Positions 6,286-12,615 of a stretch of 54,531 nucleotides of DNA are shown piece by piece. The notes beneath the pieces are model-generated. The model was given only the letters and a program-made list of their open reading frames with translations, was not told the origin of the DNA and searched no databases. The stretch comes from a virus, in the IMG/VR virus record IMGVR_UViG_3300037042_003862, positions 1-54,531 of that record. One strand, given 5' to 3'. A program made the position numbers and the translations under genes. Positions within the stretch are counted from its first letter, which is position 1, and each line of letters begins with the position of its first letter.

Positions 6286-6513
6286 ATGAGCAACGCACGC
6301 TACAAGGACCTGGCCGATTGCCTCTCGATCCGCTACGGTGTCTCGGCCATGGTCGCGAGTCCGACCACGGTGCTGTGGGCGGCCAACCACCTGATCGAGG
6401 TCGGAACGCTGGAGGTGGCCGCGGCCAAGAGCCAGCTGAAGGCTCTCAACGCCCAGCGCCACAAGCTCGGCGTGATCCCGGCATACGCTGACTTCGGCAC
6501 GAGGCTCTTCTGA
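6286..6513 (+). CDS. hypothetical protein (75 aa)
   Basis: This 75-aa protein begins MSNARYKDLADCLSIRYG and has a central helix with Ala/Leu heptads (LEVAAAKSQLKALNAQ). It ends TGA overlapping the ATG of the next gene (TGATG), so the two are probably co-translated. Function unknown. Confidence 0.75.
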   Translation: MSNARYKDLADCLSIRYGVSAMVASPTTVLWAANHLIEVGTLEVAAAKSQLKALNAQRHKLGVIPAYADFGTRLF

Positions 6514-6779
6514 TGACGACCATCCACATCCCAGCTCAGCAATGGACCCGCACCAGCGAGTGCCCCGCATTCGATACAACGTTTGAAGTCAAGGCAGGGG
6601 ACTACGAGGTGGTGACGGTGGAATACCACGCAGGCTACCCATTCTCGGCCGTCTGCGTCGATGCGGCCCAGGTCCGGGAGACTCCGGCCGCTCTCCTCGG
6701 AGGGATGCCGGTGGGCTGGACCAAGGAGGTCGGAAAGCCCACCCAGGTCCTCATCCCCCTCAAGGACCTCACCAAGTGA
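6513..6779 (+). CDS. hypothetical protein (88 aa)
   Basis: This 88-aa, beta-rich protein is translationally coupled to the upstream ORF. It has the aromatic motif YEVVTVEYHAGYPFSAVC and a C-terminal strand TQVLIPLKDL. No known fold is assigned. Confidence 0.75.
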   Translation: MTTIHIPAQQWTRTSECPAFDTTFEVKAGDYEVVTVEYHAGYPFSAVCVDAAQVRETPAALLGGMPVGWTKEVGKPTQVLIPLKDLTK

Positions 6780-6810
6780 GTCCTGAATCGGGACTCACTC
6801 GACCACAACG

Positions 6811-6848
6811 CTAAAGTCCCCAGCACAATCAGCCGATAACGGAGTATC
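6811..6848 (+). promoter_or_regulatory. start-associated promoter-like element
   Basis: TAAAGT 6812-6817, 17 bp, GATAAC 6835-6840, GGAGTATC, ATG at 6849. It is preceded by the TGAATCGGGACTC block at 6784-6796. Confidence 0.75.
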
Positions 6849-7178
6849 ATGACCCAGACCAAGCACCAGACCGACTGCTCCAGCGCGACACTGACCCGTT
6901 TCGAGAGGTTCGCTCTCGAAAAGAACCGCCAGATCGACTACCAGGACATTCGGCAGTTCCTGCTCGGCGAGGGATACCGAGACCCGGCACGCGCCACCGA
7001 GGGCCTCCTCGACAAGCTCCAGGTGGACAGCAAGGACATGTGGCTGATCGCCCAGGTGGGCCGAGCCTGTGCCCGCGAGGCCCGTGAGCTGCGCGAGGTC
7101 CTCCACGGCCTGGAGAGCGCCAAGCGCGCAGTCCGGGAGGAGGTTCGCAGCCGCTGGCCGGACTTGCTCGCAGACTGA
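6849..7178 (+). CDS. hypothetical helical protein (109 aa)
   Basis: This 109-aa protein is predominantly helical and highly charged, with a probable amphipathic C-terminal helix (ARELREVLHGLESAKRAVRE). No enzymatic motif. It is followed 21 bp later by a gene without an element, so the two probably share one message. Confidence 0.75.
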   Translation: MTQTKHQTDCSSATLTRFERFALEKNRQIDYQDIRQFLLGEGYRDPARATEGLLDKLQVDSKDMWLIAQVGRACAREARELREVLHGLESAKRAVREEVRSRWPDLLAD

Positions 7179-7199
7179 CACCGACCCCACGTCCACATC

Positions 7200-7382
7200 A
7201 TGACCAACGACACCACCACCGCTGCGATCCTCCTACTGGAGGGAGTCGTGCTCGACATCCACATCCACACCCACTTCCAGGAGGCACGGAAGCGCATCCT
7301 CAAGACAATCGACCTGCTGTCGGGAGGGAATGACGCGCTGATTCCGTCCTGGTTGCTGGCCGAGGTCCAGGGACTCCGCTAA
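7200..7382 (+). CDS. small hypothetical protein (60 aa)
   Basis: This 60-aa protein begins MTNDTTTAAILLLEGVVLDI and is followed by a His-containing segment HIHTHFQEARKRIL. It ends in TAA at 7380-7382, which is the first part of the next element. No family recognised. Confidence 0.65.
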   Translation: MTNDTTTAAILLLEGVVLDIHIHTHFQEARKRILKTIDLLSGGNDALIPSWLLAEVQGLR

Positions 7383-7416
7383 AGTCAGCACCTCAATCAG
7401 CCGATAACGGAGTATC
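7379..7416 (+). promoter_or_regulatory. start-associated promoter-like element
   Basis: TAAAGT 7380-7385, 17 bp, GATAAC 7403-7408, GGAGTATC, ATG at 7417. Confidence 0.75.
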
Positions 7417-8241
7417 ATGACGACGCAACGAAATGACGCGCACCTCCCGAGCAAGCTGGTCCCGGCCGACTACACGCACGTGATGAGCTTTGTCTACCCG
7501 AGCGAGGGCCTCCCGTTCGGGTTCGGAGTCGTGCAGCTGAACGCTCTCAAGGCCTCGGCTCCGTTCTTCCGCAAGCCGTCGGGCAAGAGCGGCTGCGCGA
7601 TCTGTGGGGCCCACTACCTCAGCGGTGACGTGTTCTTCCACGCGCCGACGGGCCAGCACATCGAGGTCGGTTGGGAGTGCGGCGACAAGCTGAACGCCCA
7701 CATCGACAGGAGCGAGACCGTCCAGGGAGCCCAGCGGGGCAAGCAGGAGAACCTCCTGCGCCTGGAGCGGGAGCGTCGCAAGGAGGAGGCCGAGCAGTTC
7801 TGCCTGGCCAACGAGGGCCTCAAGGAGGCTCTCCTCCTCGACCACCCGATCACCAAGGACCTCGCAGCCTCGCTGGCGAAGTGGGGCTGCCTGAGCGAGA
7901 AGCAGGTGGCGCTGGCTCTGAAGCTGGTGAAGGATGCGGCGACTCCGCCCAAGGCCAAGGCGGACGTTCCGGAGGGCAAGCAGACCCTCGTGGGCAAGCT
8001 GATCAAGATCAAATACGTGGACAGCAACTTCGGAGTCTCGGTCAAGATGCTGGTCGAGGTCGAGACTTCGACGGGATTCTTCCGAATCTACGGCACCAAG
8101 CCATCGGCCCTCCCGTCCAGCACTCCGGCTGGGACGATGCTCAGCTTCACGGCCGCGGTGGATCGGTCGGAGGATGACCCCTCGTTCGGGTTCTTCGCTC
8201 GGCCGACCAAGCTCGTGGTCCTGACCGCCACCCCGTCCTGA
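7417..8241 (+). CDS. zinc-site phage/plasmid protein (274 aa)
   Basis: This 274-aa protein is the largest of the left arm. Residues 60-88 form a likely zinc site: C60-x2-C63, H81 and C88, with the phrase GWECGDKL. A charged helical linker (about 105-135) and a helical domain follow. The C-terminal 85 residues are beta-rich (QTLVGKLIKIKYVDSNFG, then STGFFRIYGTKPS) and resemble an OB-like barrel. I recall similar architectures in actinophage and plasmid proteins of unknown role. Single-stranded nucleic-acid binding is a reasonable but untested guess. Confidence 0.85.
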   Translation: MTTQRNDAHLPSKLVPADYTHVMSFVYPSEGLPFGFGVVQLNALKASAPFFRKPSGKSGCAICGAHYLSGDVFFHAPTGQHIEVGWECGDKLNAHIDRSETVQGAQRGKQENLLRLERERRKEEAEQFCLANEGLKEALLLDHPITKDLAASLAKWGCLSEKQVALALKLVKDAATPPKAKADVPEGKQTLVGKLIKIKYVDSNFGVSVKMLVEVETSTGFFRIYGTKPSALPSSTPAGTMLSFTAAVDRSEDDPSFGFFARPTKLVVLTATPS

Positions 8242-8264
8242 ATCGGGACTCCCGCGACACCTCG

Positions 8265-8302
8265 CTAAAGTCCCCAGCACAATCAGCCGATAACGGAGTA
8301 TC
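8265..8302 (+). promoter_or_regulatory. start-associated promoter-like element
   Basis: TAAAGT 8266-8271, 17 bp, GATAAC 8289-8294, GGAGTATC, ATG at 8303. Last plus-strand copy. The TGAATCGGGACTCCC block lies at 8239-8253. Confidence 0.75.
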
Positions 8303-8545
8303 ATGAAGCTGACCAAAGAACAACGCAAGGCCCTGTGGTGCTTCGACCTCGCAGGGAAGATGGGAGCGGTGGTGATCACCCAGCTGCGCGAGCGCATGAG
8401 CGAGGTCGATGCCTTGCTCGCGGCAAAGTTCATCACCAGGACCGACCGCATCGGCGGCCTGACGGACTCGGGCGAACTGAGCTGGGCCCCAGTCTACACC
8501 ATCACCAAGGCTGGCTGCGACTACCTGGACGGAAACCCGCAATGA
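8303..8545 (+). CDS. winged-helix-like small protein
   Basis: This 80-aa protein has the pattern LTKEQRKALWCF, a GAVVI strand, a helix, LLAAKFITRTDR and PVYTITKAGCDYL. The final (V/L)Y-x-IT-x-x-G wing is typical of small phage winged helix proteins. The gene at 8745-8969 shares the pattern and is a paralogue. Its stop overlaps the next ATG (AATGA). Probably DNA binding, by fold inference only. Confidence 0.75.
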   Translation: MKLTKEQRKALWCFDLAGKMGAVVITQLRERMSEVDALLAAKFITRTDRIGGLTDSGELSWAPVYTITKAGCDYLDGNPQ

Positions 8546-8748
8546 AGACCATCCACACGTTCACAAACGGAGCACGCCGAGTCGAGGTCGGAGGGATCAC
8601 CCTCACCGTCGACAGGACCGGCCGCATCTCGTGGGCCTCCGACTGGGGGGACATCAACAAGCTGGTGGAGTCCGGCCTCGTGCGCCGGGTCCACTACCCC
8701 CACCTGTGGGGCCACACGGAGTTCATCCTGGTGGAGGCCTCCAAGTGA
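8542..8748 (+). CDS. hypothetical protein (68 aa)
   Basis: This 68-aa protein lies between the two winged-helix paralogues and is coupled by overlaps at both ends. Its first half is beta-rich (RRVEVGGITLTVDRTGRISW). The second half, DINKLVESGLVRRVHYPHLW, again looks like a helix plus wing. Function unknown. Confidence 0.7.
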   Translation: MKTIHTFTNGARRVEVGGITLTVDRTGRISWASDWGDINKLVESGLVRRVHYPHLWGHTEFILVEASK

Positions 8749-8969
8749 CCCTCAACAAGGCCCAGCGCCACCTGCTCTACCGCGTGCGCATAGATGGAGC
8801 CCACGTCCACATCTTTGGAAGACAGCAGCAGGCCGTCGCCCACAGCCTCGTGGTCTTGGGCTACCTGAAGGTGTCCGCCACGCTCCGCAAGCTCCTGAAG
8901 GACCACGAGGAGCCGGTCCCACTCTACTCAATCACCGAGACCGGGGTGGCCTGGCTCCGGAGGCCCTGA
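8745..8969 (+). CDS. winged-helix-like small protein, paralogue of 8303
   Basis: This 74-aa protein starts at a GTG that overlaps the upstream TGA (AAGTGA). It matches the 8303 protein in the LNKAQRHLLYR opening, a central helix and the PLYSITETGVAWL wing. Its TGA overlaps the following ATG (CTGATGG). The GTG start is chosen because the frame is otherwise open far into the upstream gene. Confidence 0.7.
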   Translation: MTLNKAQRHLLYRVRIDGAHVHIFGRQQQAVAHSLVVLGYLKVSATLRKLLKDHEEPVPLYSITETGVAWLRRP

Positions 8970-9193
8970 TGGCCAAGCCGTTCACCGCGGAGCCCGAGTT
9001 TGACCCTCGGCGCAACGCCTTCAACTGGGGATTCTGGGCCGGATTCCACAACAGAGTCCCCGCACCAGCCCCTACGGACAAGGACTGGGTGGCCGGCATG
9101 AGCGCAGGTGCCTCATACCGAGCCTCGCCTCCTCCCGGTTGGGACCGCACAACTTCAGAGCCCGCATGGGCATCCTACAGGAAGAAACCATGA
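8969..9193 (+). CDS. hypothetical protein (74 aa)
   Basis: This 74-aa protein is rich in Trp, Phe and Pro (RNAFNWGFWAGFHNRVPA). It has no membrane segment or catalytic motif. It is coupled by overlap to both neighbours. Function unknown. Confidence 0.7.
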   Translation: MAKPFTAEPEFDPRRNAFNWGFWAGFHNRVPAPAPTDKDWVAGMSAGASYRASPPPGWDRTTSEPAWASYRKKP

Positions 9194-9282
9194 CCACAAC
9201 CCTCCTCACCCTGGCCGCTTGTCTCCTCGGCGCGGCCGTCATCGTCCTGGCTGCCTGCAACTGGATCCTTGAGCAGATCTGA
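9190..9282 (+). CDS. 30-aa single-span membrane peptide
   Basis: A 31-codon ORF overlaps the upstream stop (CCATGA) and ends at TGA 9280-9282, two bases before the next ATG. It encodes an almost wholly hydrophobic peptide (LLTLAACLLGAAVIVLAAC) with a short charged end, a typical single transmembrane helix. Size and hydrophobicity are compatible with a small membrane effector. The exact overlap spacing supports real translation. Confidence 0.55.
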   Translation: MTTTLLTLAACLLGAAVIVLAACNWILEQI

Positions 9283-9284
9283 CC

Positions 9285-9686
9285 ATGCAGACGTTCCTAC
9301 CCCTTGCGGACTTTGAGGCAACTGCGCTCATCCTCGACTGGCGCCGCCTGGGGAAGCAGCGGGTTGAGGCCCTCCAGATCCTCCGGACCCTCTCCGGAGC
9401 CTCCAAGGGCTGGGCCAACCACCCGGCCGTGGTCATGTGGCGGGGCCACCCCCTGGCCCTCCAGGCCTACCAGGACGCCATGGTGCGGGAGTGGGTCCGC
9501 CGGGGCTACCGCAACACCATAGAACTGGCGGGCGTCCACATCTCACCCACCGACCTCCCGCCCTGGTTCGGCGACCCGGCATTCCACGCGAGTCACCGGA
9601 GCAACCTACTGCGCAAGGATGCGGCGCACTACGGCCGGTTTGGGTGGGCCGAGCCGCCCGACCTCCCCTACATCTGGCCCACTTGA
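9285..9686 (+). CDS. pyrimidine-dimer DNA glycosylase-like (MSMEG_6728-type) protein
   Basis: This 133-aa protein has the hallmark blocks of the endonuclease V-like family often annotated MSMEG_6728/pyrimidine dimer DNA glycosylase: MQTFLPxxDFxxTAxxLDxRRLGKQRVEALQIL, then WANHPAVVMWRGH, REWVRRGYRNT, and SHRSNLLRKD near the C terminus. A role in base-excision processing of phage or host DNA is predicted by family only. It is the last plus-strand gene and converges with the exonuclease gene, their ends overlapping by 19 bp. Confidence 0.85.
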   Translation: MQTFLPLADFEATALILDWRRLGKQRVEALQILRTLSGASKGWANHPAVVMWRGHPLALQAYQDAMVREWVRRGYRNTIELAGVHISPTDLPPWFGDPAFHASHRSNLLRKDAAHYGRFGWAEPPDLPYIWPT

Positions 9687-10252
9687 CGGAGGCGGCGGAG
9701 GATCCGGATGGCGTGCCCGGCCTGGTGGTATGCGTCATCCAGGGCGTCGTGAGCCACCCCCACCCGGAGGGGCTCCTCCACCGCCAGGGCCTCGCCCACG
9801 ACCTTGCGCAGGGTCCTGAAGTCCCGCTCCCGGCTGTATCGTGGTAGGGCGTCCACATCCACATCATTGCGAGTGAAGGCCTGCCTCAGCAACCTGATGT
9901 CGAAGCTCGGGGAGTTCGCCCACAGCGCCACGGTCTTGCCCTGGGCCAACCAAGCCGCGAGGTCCGAGAAGGCAACAACGTGATCAACTCGCTCCGGGTC
10001 GCAGAGGACTCGTCGCTGAGCATCCGGAGATTGCTCAAACCACCAAGTGAGCGTTCCCTCCTCGATGCGGCCGAACGAGAAGTCATCCGGCTTGATTCGG
10101 ATGGAACTCCGAAACGAGCCCTCTGGGGAGCTGATCAGCCCCGCCTCTCCCTCATCCGGCCAGAACCTCACGGCTCCAATCTGGATGATGGCGGCATCGT
10201 CTCCAACGCCGAGGGTCTCAAGGTCGATCATCACGTGCGCGTCTGGTATCAT
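9668..10252 (-). CDS. DnaQ-like 3'-5' exonuclease (RNase H fold)
   Basis: This 194-aa protein has the DEDDh signatures: D10/E12 in VMIDLETLG (Exo I), WANSPSFD (Exo II) and VAHDALDDAYHQA (Exo III). The opening resembles the RecE/Rv2179c-like branch of phage exonucleases more than Pol III epsilon. It is last in a minus-strand run of coupled genes, after the nuclease at 10494, and its start overlaps the upstream stop (ATGA at 10249-10252). A role in DNA end processing or RNA turnover is likely; the exact substrate is unknown. Confidence 0.9.
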   Translation of the reverse strand: MIPDAHVMIDLETLGVGDDAAIIQIGAVRFWPDEGEAGLISSPEGSFRSSIRIKPDDFSFGRIEEGTLTWWFEQSPDAQRRVLCDPERVDHVVAFSDLAAWLAQGKTVALWANSPSFDIRLLRQAFTRNDVDVDALPRYSRERDFRTLRKVVGEALAVEEPLRVGVAHDALDDAYHQAGHAIRILRRLRQVGQM

Positions 10253-10497
10253 GGAGCTGGAACCTTAACACTGGACTTGGACATCGGATAGACGACAATG
10301 CCGCCCTTGGGGCCGAGCTTCAACGCAACAGAGCGGGTCGCCAAGTTCTGGTCGATCACCAGAACCGGGTCCCATCTCCAACCTGGGTGGGTGATCCAGT
10401 CTCCGTTCTGGATGGAGATGTCATGCATCTCGCGTCCGCAAAGCCAATGACCGAGTCGGTTCGTCCACATCTGAAGCCATAAGGGTCGGAGGTTCAT
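10249..10497 (-). CDS. hypothetical protein (82 aa)
   Basis: This 82-aa protein begins MNLRPLWLQMWTNRLGHW and has a beta-rich Trp-containing centre (NGDWITHPGWRWDPVLVID). The chosen ATG (10495-10497) overlaps the stop of the nuclease gene as ATGA. A longer in-frame start at 10539 is less likely because it would lie within that gene. Function unknown. Confidence 0.7.
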   Translation of the reverse strand: MNLRPLWLQMWTNRLGHWLCGREMHDISIQNGDWITHPGWRWDPVLVIDQNLATRSVALKLGPKGGIVVYPMSKSSVKVPAP

Positions 10498-10892
10498 GGT
10501 AGCCAAGCCGCCACAACAGCAAGCTCCTCCTCCGTCCACGGCGTGCGCCGTCCGCTGCTTGACGTCATCTTAACAAACCCCATTCGGAGGAGTTCATTGG
10601 TCAACCAACGTTGTTCGCGCTCGCTCCGGATGTCTCCAAGCACGCGGCCGAACTTGTCCAGGGTGTGAGACCGGAGGGTCAGCTCGGCTCCGTCGAGGAA
10701 CCCCTTTTGAACCCAACTGCCCACAACGACTGCTGCGGCCTTGCCCGGCCCTCGCATCTCCGGGGCGTCCACACCGTTGAGGCGGACATACACCTGTCGG
10801 CTGATGTGAAAGCCGAGGTCAACCACACAGCGGATCGTGTCACCGTCGATTGCGACGGCCTCCAGGATCGGAAAGTTGAACACACGGCTCAA
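10494..10892 (-). CDS. Staphylococcal-nuclease-like (SNase) protein
   Basis: This 132-aa protein has the thermonuclease core: VAIDGDTIRC (DGDT block), VYVRLNGVDAPEM with the conserved Arg and APE, and GRVLGDI. There is no signal peptide, so it would act in the cytoplasm. A TTG start at 10890-10892 is chosen because it overlaps the upstream TGA (CTTGAG) and gives the expected SNase N terminus. The longer upstream extension is Arg-rich and unlike the family. Predicted Ca-dependent nuclease. Confidence 0.85.
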   Translation of the reverse strand: MSRVFNFPILEAVAIDGDTIRCVVDLGFHISRQVYVRLNGVDAPEMRGPGKAAAVVVGSWVQKGFLDGAELTLRSHTLDKFGRVLGDIRSEREQRWLTNELLRMGFVKMTSSSGRRTPWTEEELAVVAAWLP

Positions 10893-10960
10893 GGCAGCAC
10901 CTCGCGGAGTGCGCGCAGGTAGGACTGTCCGATGAGATCGCGTAACTCGGCGGGGCTCAC
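10889..10960 (-). CDS. 23-aa micro-ORF between coupled genes
   Basis: A GTG-initiated 24-codon ORF overlaps the upstream stop (GTGA at 10957-10960) and shares its TGA with the TTG start of the nuclease gene. The peptide (SPAELRDLIGQ, then LRALREVLP) is an amphipathic helix. Its ALREVLP end matches the end of the protein at 11178-11444 (NALREVLPEILP). It fills exactly the space between two real genes. Either it is translated or it is a fragment left from a duplication. Confidence 0.4.
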   Translation of the reverse strand: MSPAELRDLIGQSYLRALREVLP

Positions 10961-11181
10961 GGCTTCTGCTCCTTGCCGTCGATGCCCGCCATCTCGGCGC
11001 GGAGGGCACGCTTCGTGCCCGCCAAAGCGATCATGTCAGCGGTGCAGCTATCCTCGCTGTCCATCGCATCGTCCGCCGCAATCCACCGCCGCACGGCTGC
11101 GCGGAGGGAGAGGAGGTCGGACATTACGACGAGCGGATAGTCCCACGGGTCAACCTGTTCGTCGTGCAGTTGCTGCGTCAC
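10957..11181 (-). CDS. hypothetical protein (74 aa), paralogue of 11441
   Basis: This 74-aa protein starts at a GTG overlapping the upstream TGA (CGTGAC). From MSDLLSLRAAVRRW to KRALRAEMAGI it aligns with the protein at 11441-11683 (MSSDLLALRAMVRDL to RSALRAAMGDI), so the two are duplicates flanking the gene at 11178. Mostly helical; function unknown. Confidence 0.65.
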   Translation of the reverse strand: MTQQLHDEQVDPWDYPLVVMSDLLSLRAAVRRWIAADDAMDSEDSCTADMIALAGTKRALRAEMAGIDGKEQKP

Positions 11182-11444
11182 GGCAGGATCTCCGGCAGCA
11201 CCTCGCGGAGTGCGTTGAGTGCGACCGCATCGACATGCGTCTCGCCTGCATACCCTGGGATGATCCCCATCGGACCGATCCCCGCGTCCGTCTCCACCAC
11301 CGCCCGCGCCCGGTCGCGCAGGGTGCGGACGGCAGCACGCTCTCCCGGGCTGATGTGTTCGGTCGCACAGCACTTGTCGTAGAACACCATCGCGTGCTCG
11401 ACGCGCAACAAGAGATTGTCCGTCAGCTTGATGGGGTTGGTCAT
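11178..11444 (-). CDS. hypothetical protein (88 aa)
   Basis: This 88-aa protein begins MTNPIKLTDNLLLRVEHAM and is helical at both ends. Its start overlaps the upstream stop (ATGA) and its stop overlaps the next GTG. No family recognised. It lies between two paralogous small proteins. Confidence 0.7.
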   Translation of the reverse strand: MTNPIKLTDNLLLRVEHAMVFYDKCCATEHISPGERAAVRTLRDRARAVVETDAGIGPMGIIPGYAGETHVDAVALNALREVLPEILP

Positions 11445-11683
11445 AGCGGTATGTCGCCCATTGCTGCTCGGAGGGCGGACCTCGCGGCGTGGAGTGGCTT
11501 CAGTGCCTCGCGAGCATTGTGGATGGGGTCATCGCCGGGAGCTTCCACAACCTTCTGAAAGTCATCCTCAGCCTTGTGGAGGTCCCTCACCATCGCTCGG
11601 AGGGCAAGCAGGTCAGAAGACATCTCCGCCACCGCCGGGTCGCTGGTGGACAACCCAATACTGAACACCTTGGAGGACCTCAT
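11441..11683 (-). CDS. hypothetical protein (80 aa), paralogue of 10957
   Basis: This 80-aa helical protein has the shared SDLLALRAMVRDLHKAEDD and RSALRAAMGDI blocks. It has an ATGA coupling with the gene upstream. Small helical duplicates in a coupled run may form complexes with each other, but no function can be assigned. Confidence 0.7.
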   Translation of the reverse strand: MRSSKVFSIGLSTSDPAVAEMSSDLLALRAMVRDLHKAEDDFQKVVEAPGDDPIHNAREALKPLHAARSALRAAMGDIPL

Positions 11684-12153
11684 GCCGGGTTCTCGTTGCG
11701 CAGGCCCTGCCTCATCAGGTCCGCCGCTAGGTGGATTTCACTGCGGTGGATCCGAAACACGTTGGGGGTCTCAGACGGGCAGGCTATGGCCTCGCGACAC
11801 CAGTTTGCTATAGCTGCCTGGGTCAGAGGAGCGGACGGGTAGGCCATCTGTGGGGACTTCTGAGGGGCCCCACGCAACCTACCCAGCTCAGCTCTCAGCT
11901 CCAGAGCTGTTGAAACAAGGCTCTCGTTGGGCGGAACCTGAAGCACCTCCCGGACCTCGCGCAGGGTCATCTCTGCCGCCCGGAGACGAGCATTGACCGC
12001 ATCCGTGGTCAACAACTCGTCCCCTGGGAGGGAGTCCAGCTCAACTCGCTCAAACGTGCGCCCGATCTCCTGGGCGATACGCTCCGCGCTGTCTGCGTCG
12101 GTGACGACATGATACCGGAGAATGCCGGCAATGATGACGTTGTTGTCATTCAT
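11680..12153 (-). CDS. hypothetical protein (157 aa)
   Basis: This 157-aa protein has a beta-strand N terminus (NNVIIAGILRYHVVTDADSA) and a central coiled-coil-like helix (VNARLRAAEMTLREVREVLQ). The C-terminal helical part contains NWCREAIACPSE. It starts within ATGA overlap of the micro-ORF upstream. No domain recognised. Confidence 0.75.
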   Translation of the reverse strand: MNDNNVIIAGILRYHVVTDADSAERIAQEIGRTFERVELDSLPGDELLTTDAVNARLRAAEMTLREVREVLQVPPNESLVSTALELRAELGRLRGAPQKSPQMAYPSAPLTQAAIANWCREAIACPSETPNVFRIHRSEIHLAADLMRQGLRNENPA

Positions 12154-12203
12154 GATCCTTCCAACTCAAACATTTGCCTGTAGGGGTGCTTGTAGCCCTT
12201 CAT
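12150..12203 (-). CDS. 17-aa micro-ORF
   Basis: An 18-codon ORF (MKGYKHPYRQMFELEGS) overlaps the upstream stop and the downstream start as ATGA at both ends and contains a GGAAGGATC ribosome-binding region for the next gene. It may be a real micro-protein, or a translated leader that keeps ribosomes coupled across the gap. Confidence 0.4.
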   Translation of the reverse strand: MKGYKHPYRQMFELEGS

Positions 12204-12403
12204 GACTTCAGCGCCAGCATCGTCAGCAACCAGCACGCTGAGAGCACGAGGCAGACCACGACCACCACCCAGCGTTCGCGTCGAGCGGCACGCTTCAGTC
12301 GGTCCGGGCAGCTGACGAACGGAGCACCGCCGTAGCCGATGCCGCAGTCAACACATCCGTCGTAGTCGGGGTTGAACCTGTGTCCTGAGTAGTGCTGATC
12401 CAT
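12200..12403 (-). CDS. tail-anchored membrane protein with CxxC knuckle
   Basis: This 67-aa protein has an N-terminal domain with C17/C20 and C32 (CVDCGIGYGGAPFVSC), then a basic patch KRAARRER. A C-terminal transmembrane helix of about 20 hydrophobic residues ends in LALKS. It is likely anchored in the inner membrane with the Cys-rich part in the cytoplasm. The start at 12403 is chosen over an upstream Arg/Pro-rich extension to 12475. Function unknown. Confidence 0.65.
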   Translation of the reverse strand: MDQHYSGHRFNPDYDGCVDCGIGYGGAPFVSCPDRLKRAARRERWVVVVVCLVLSACWLLTMLALKS

Positions 12404-12498
12404 GATAGGGAAGTAACCTCTGGGCCGACTCGGGAAGGGTGCTGTCAGTCGATTTCTGCGCCGGTCAGAACGCACCCAGAGGTCTTGTTAGAGAAAAT

Positions 12499-12615
12499 GC
12501 TGCCCTCGGCGACCATCCATGCGGGACGCCCTCACAGCGTCCGTCTCTCTGTCTCAGTCTATCCCTTTACCAAGATCACCATGCATTCACAAACTGACTT
12601 TCCGCCGAGGGCAGC
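12499..12615 (-). ncRNA. candidate structured RNA (possible Y-RNA-like partner of Ro60)
   Basis: GCTGCCCTCGGCG (12499-12511) is perfectly complementary to CGCCGAGGGCAGC (12603-12615), so the 5' and 3' ends of a 117-nt RNA would form a 13-bp end stem. Inside, GGACGC/GCGTCC (12524-12529/12537-12542) closes a 7-nt loop. On the minus strand the 3' arm runs into ATTTTCTC, a weak terminator-like tail. Known Y RNAs pair their ends into the stem bound by Ro and are usually encoded beside the Ro gene. The conserved Y-RNA bulge motif and tRNA-like module are not clearly present, so the assignment is tentative. Confidence 0.4.

Noticed and set aside
1217-8451. Long minus-strand ORFs opposite the left-arm genes (for example 1217-2005, 5658-6293, 7393-8451)
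   Set aside because: They are shadow frames of GC-rich coding sequence. They read through the conserved elements, giving the same HDTPLSADCAGDFS-like peptide each time, which shows noncoding repetition rather than a real protein.
12417-12482. 66-bp segment with paired ends (CCTCTGGG/CCCAGAGG) considered as a tRNA
   Set aside because: Size fits, but neither strand shows a TTCGA-type T-loop, a D-arm or an anticodon arm in the right places.
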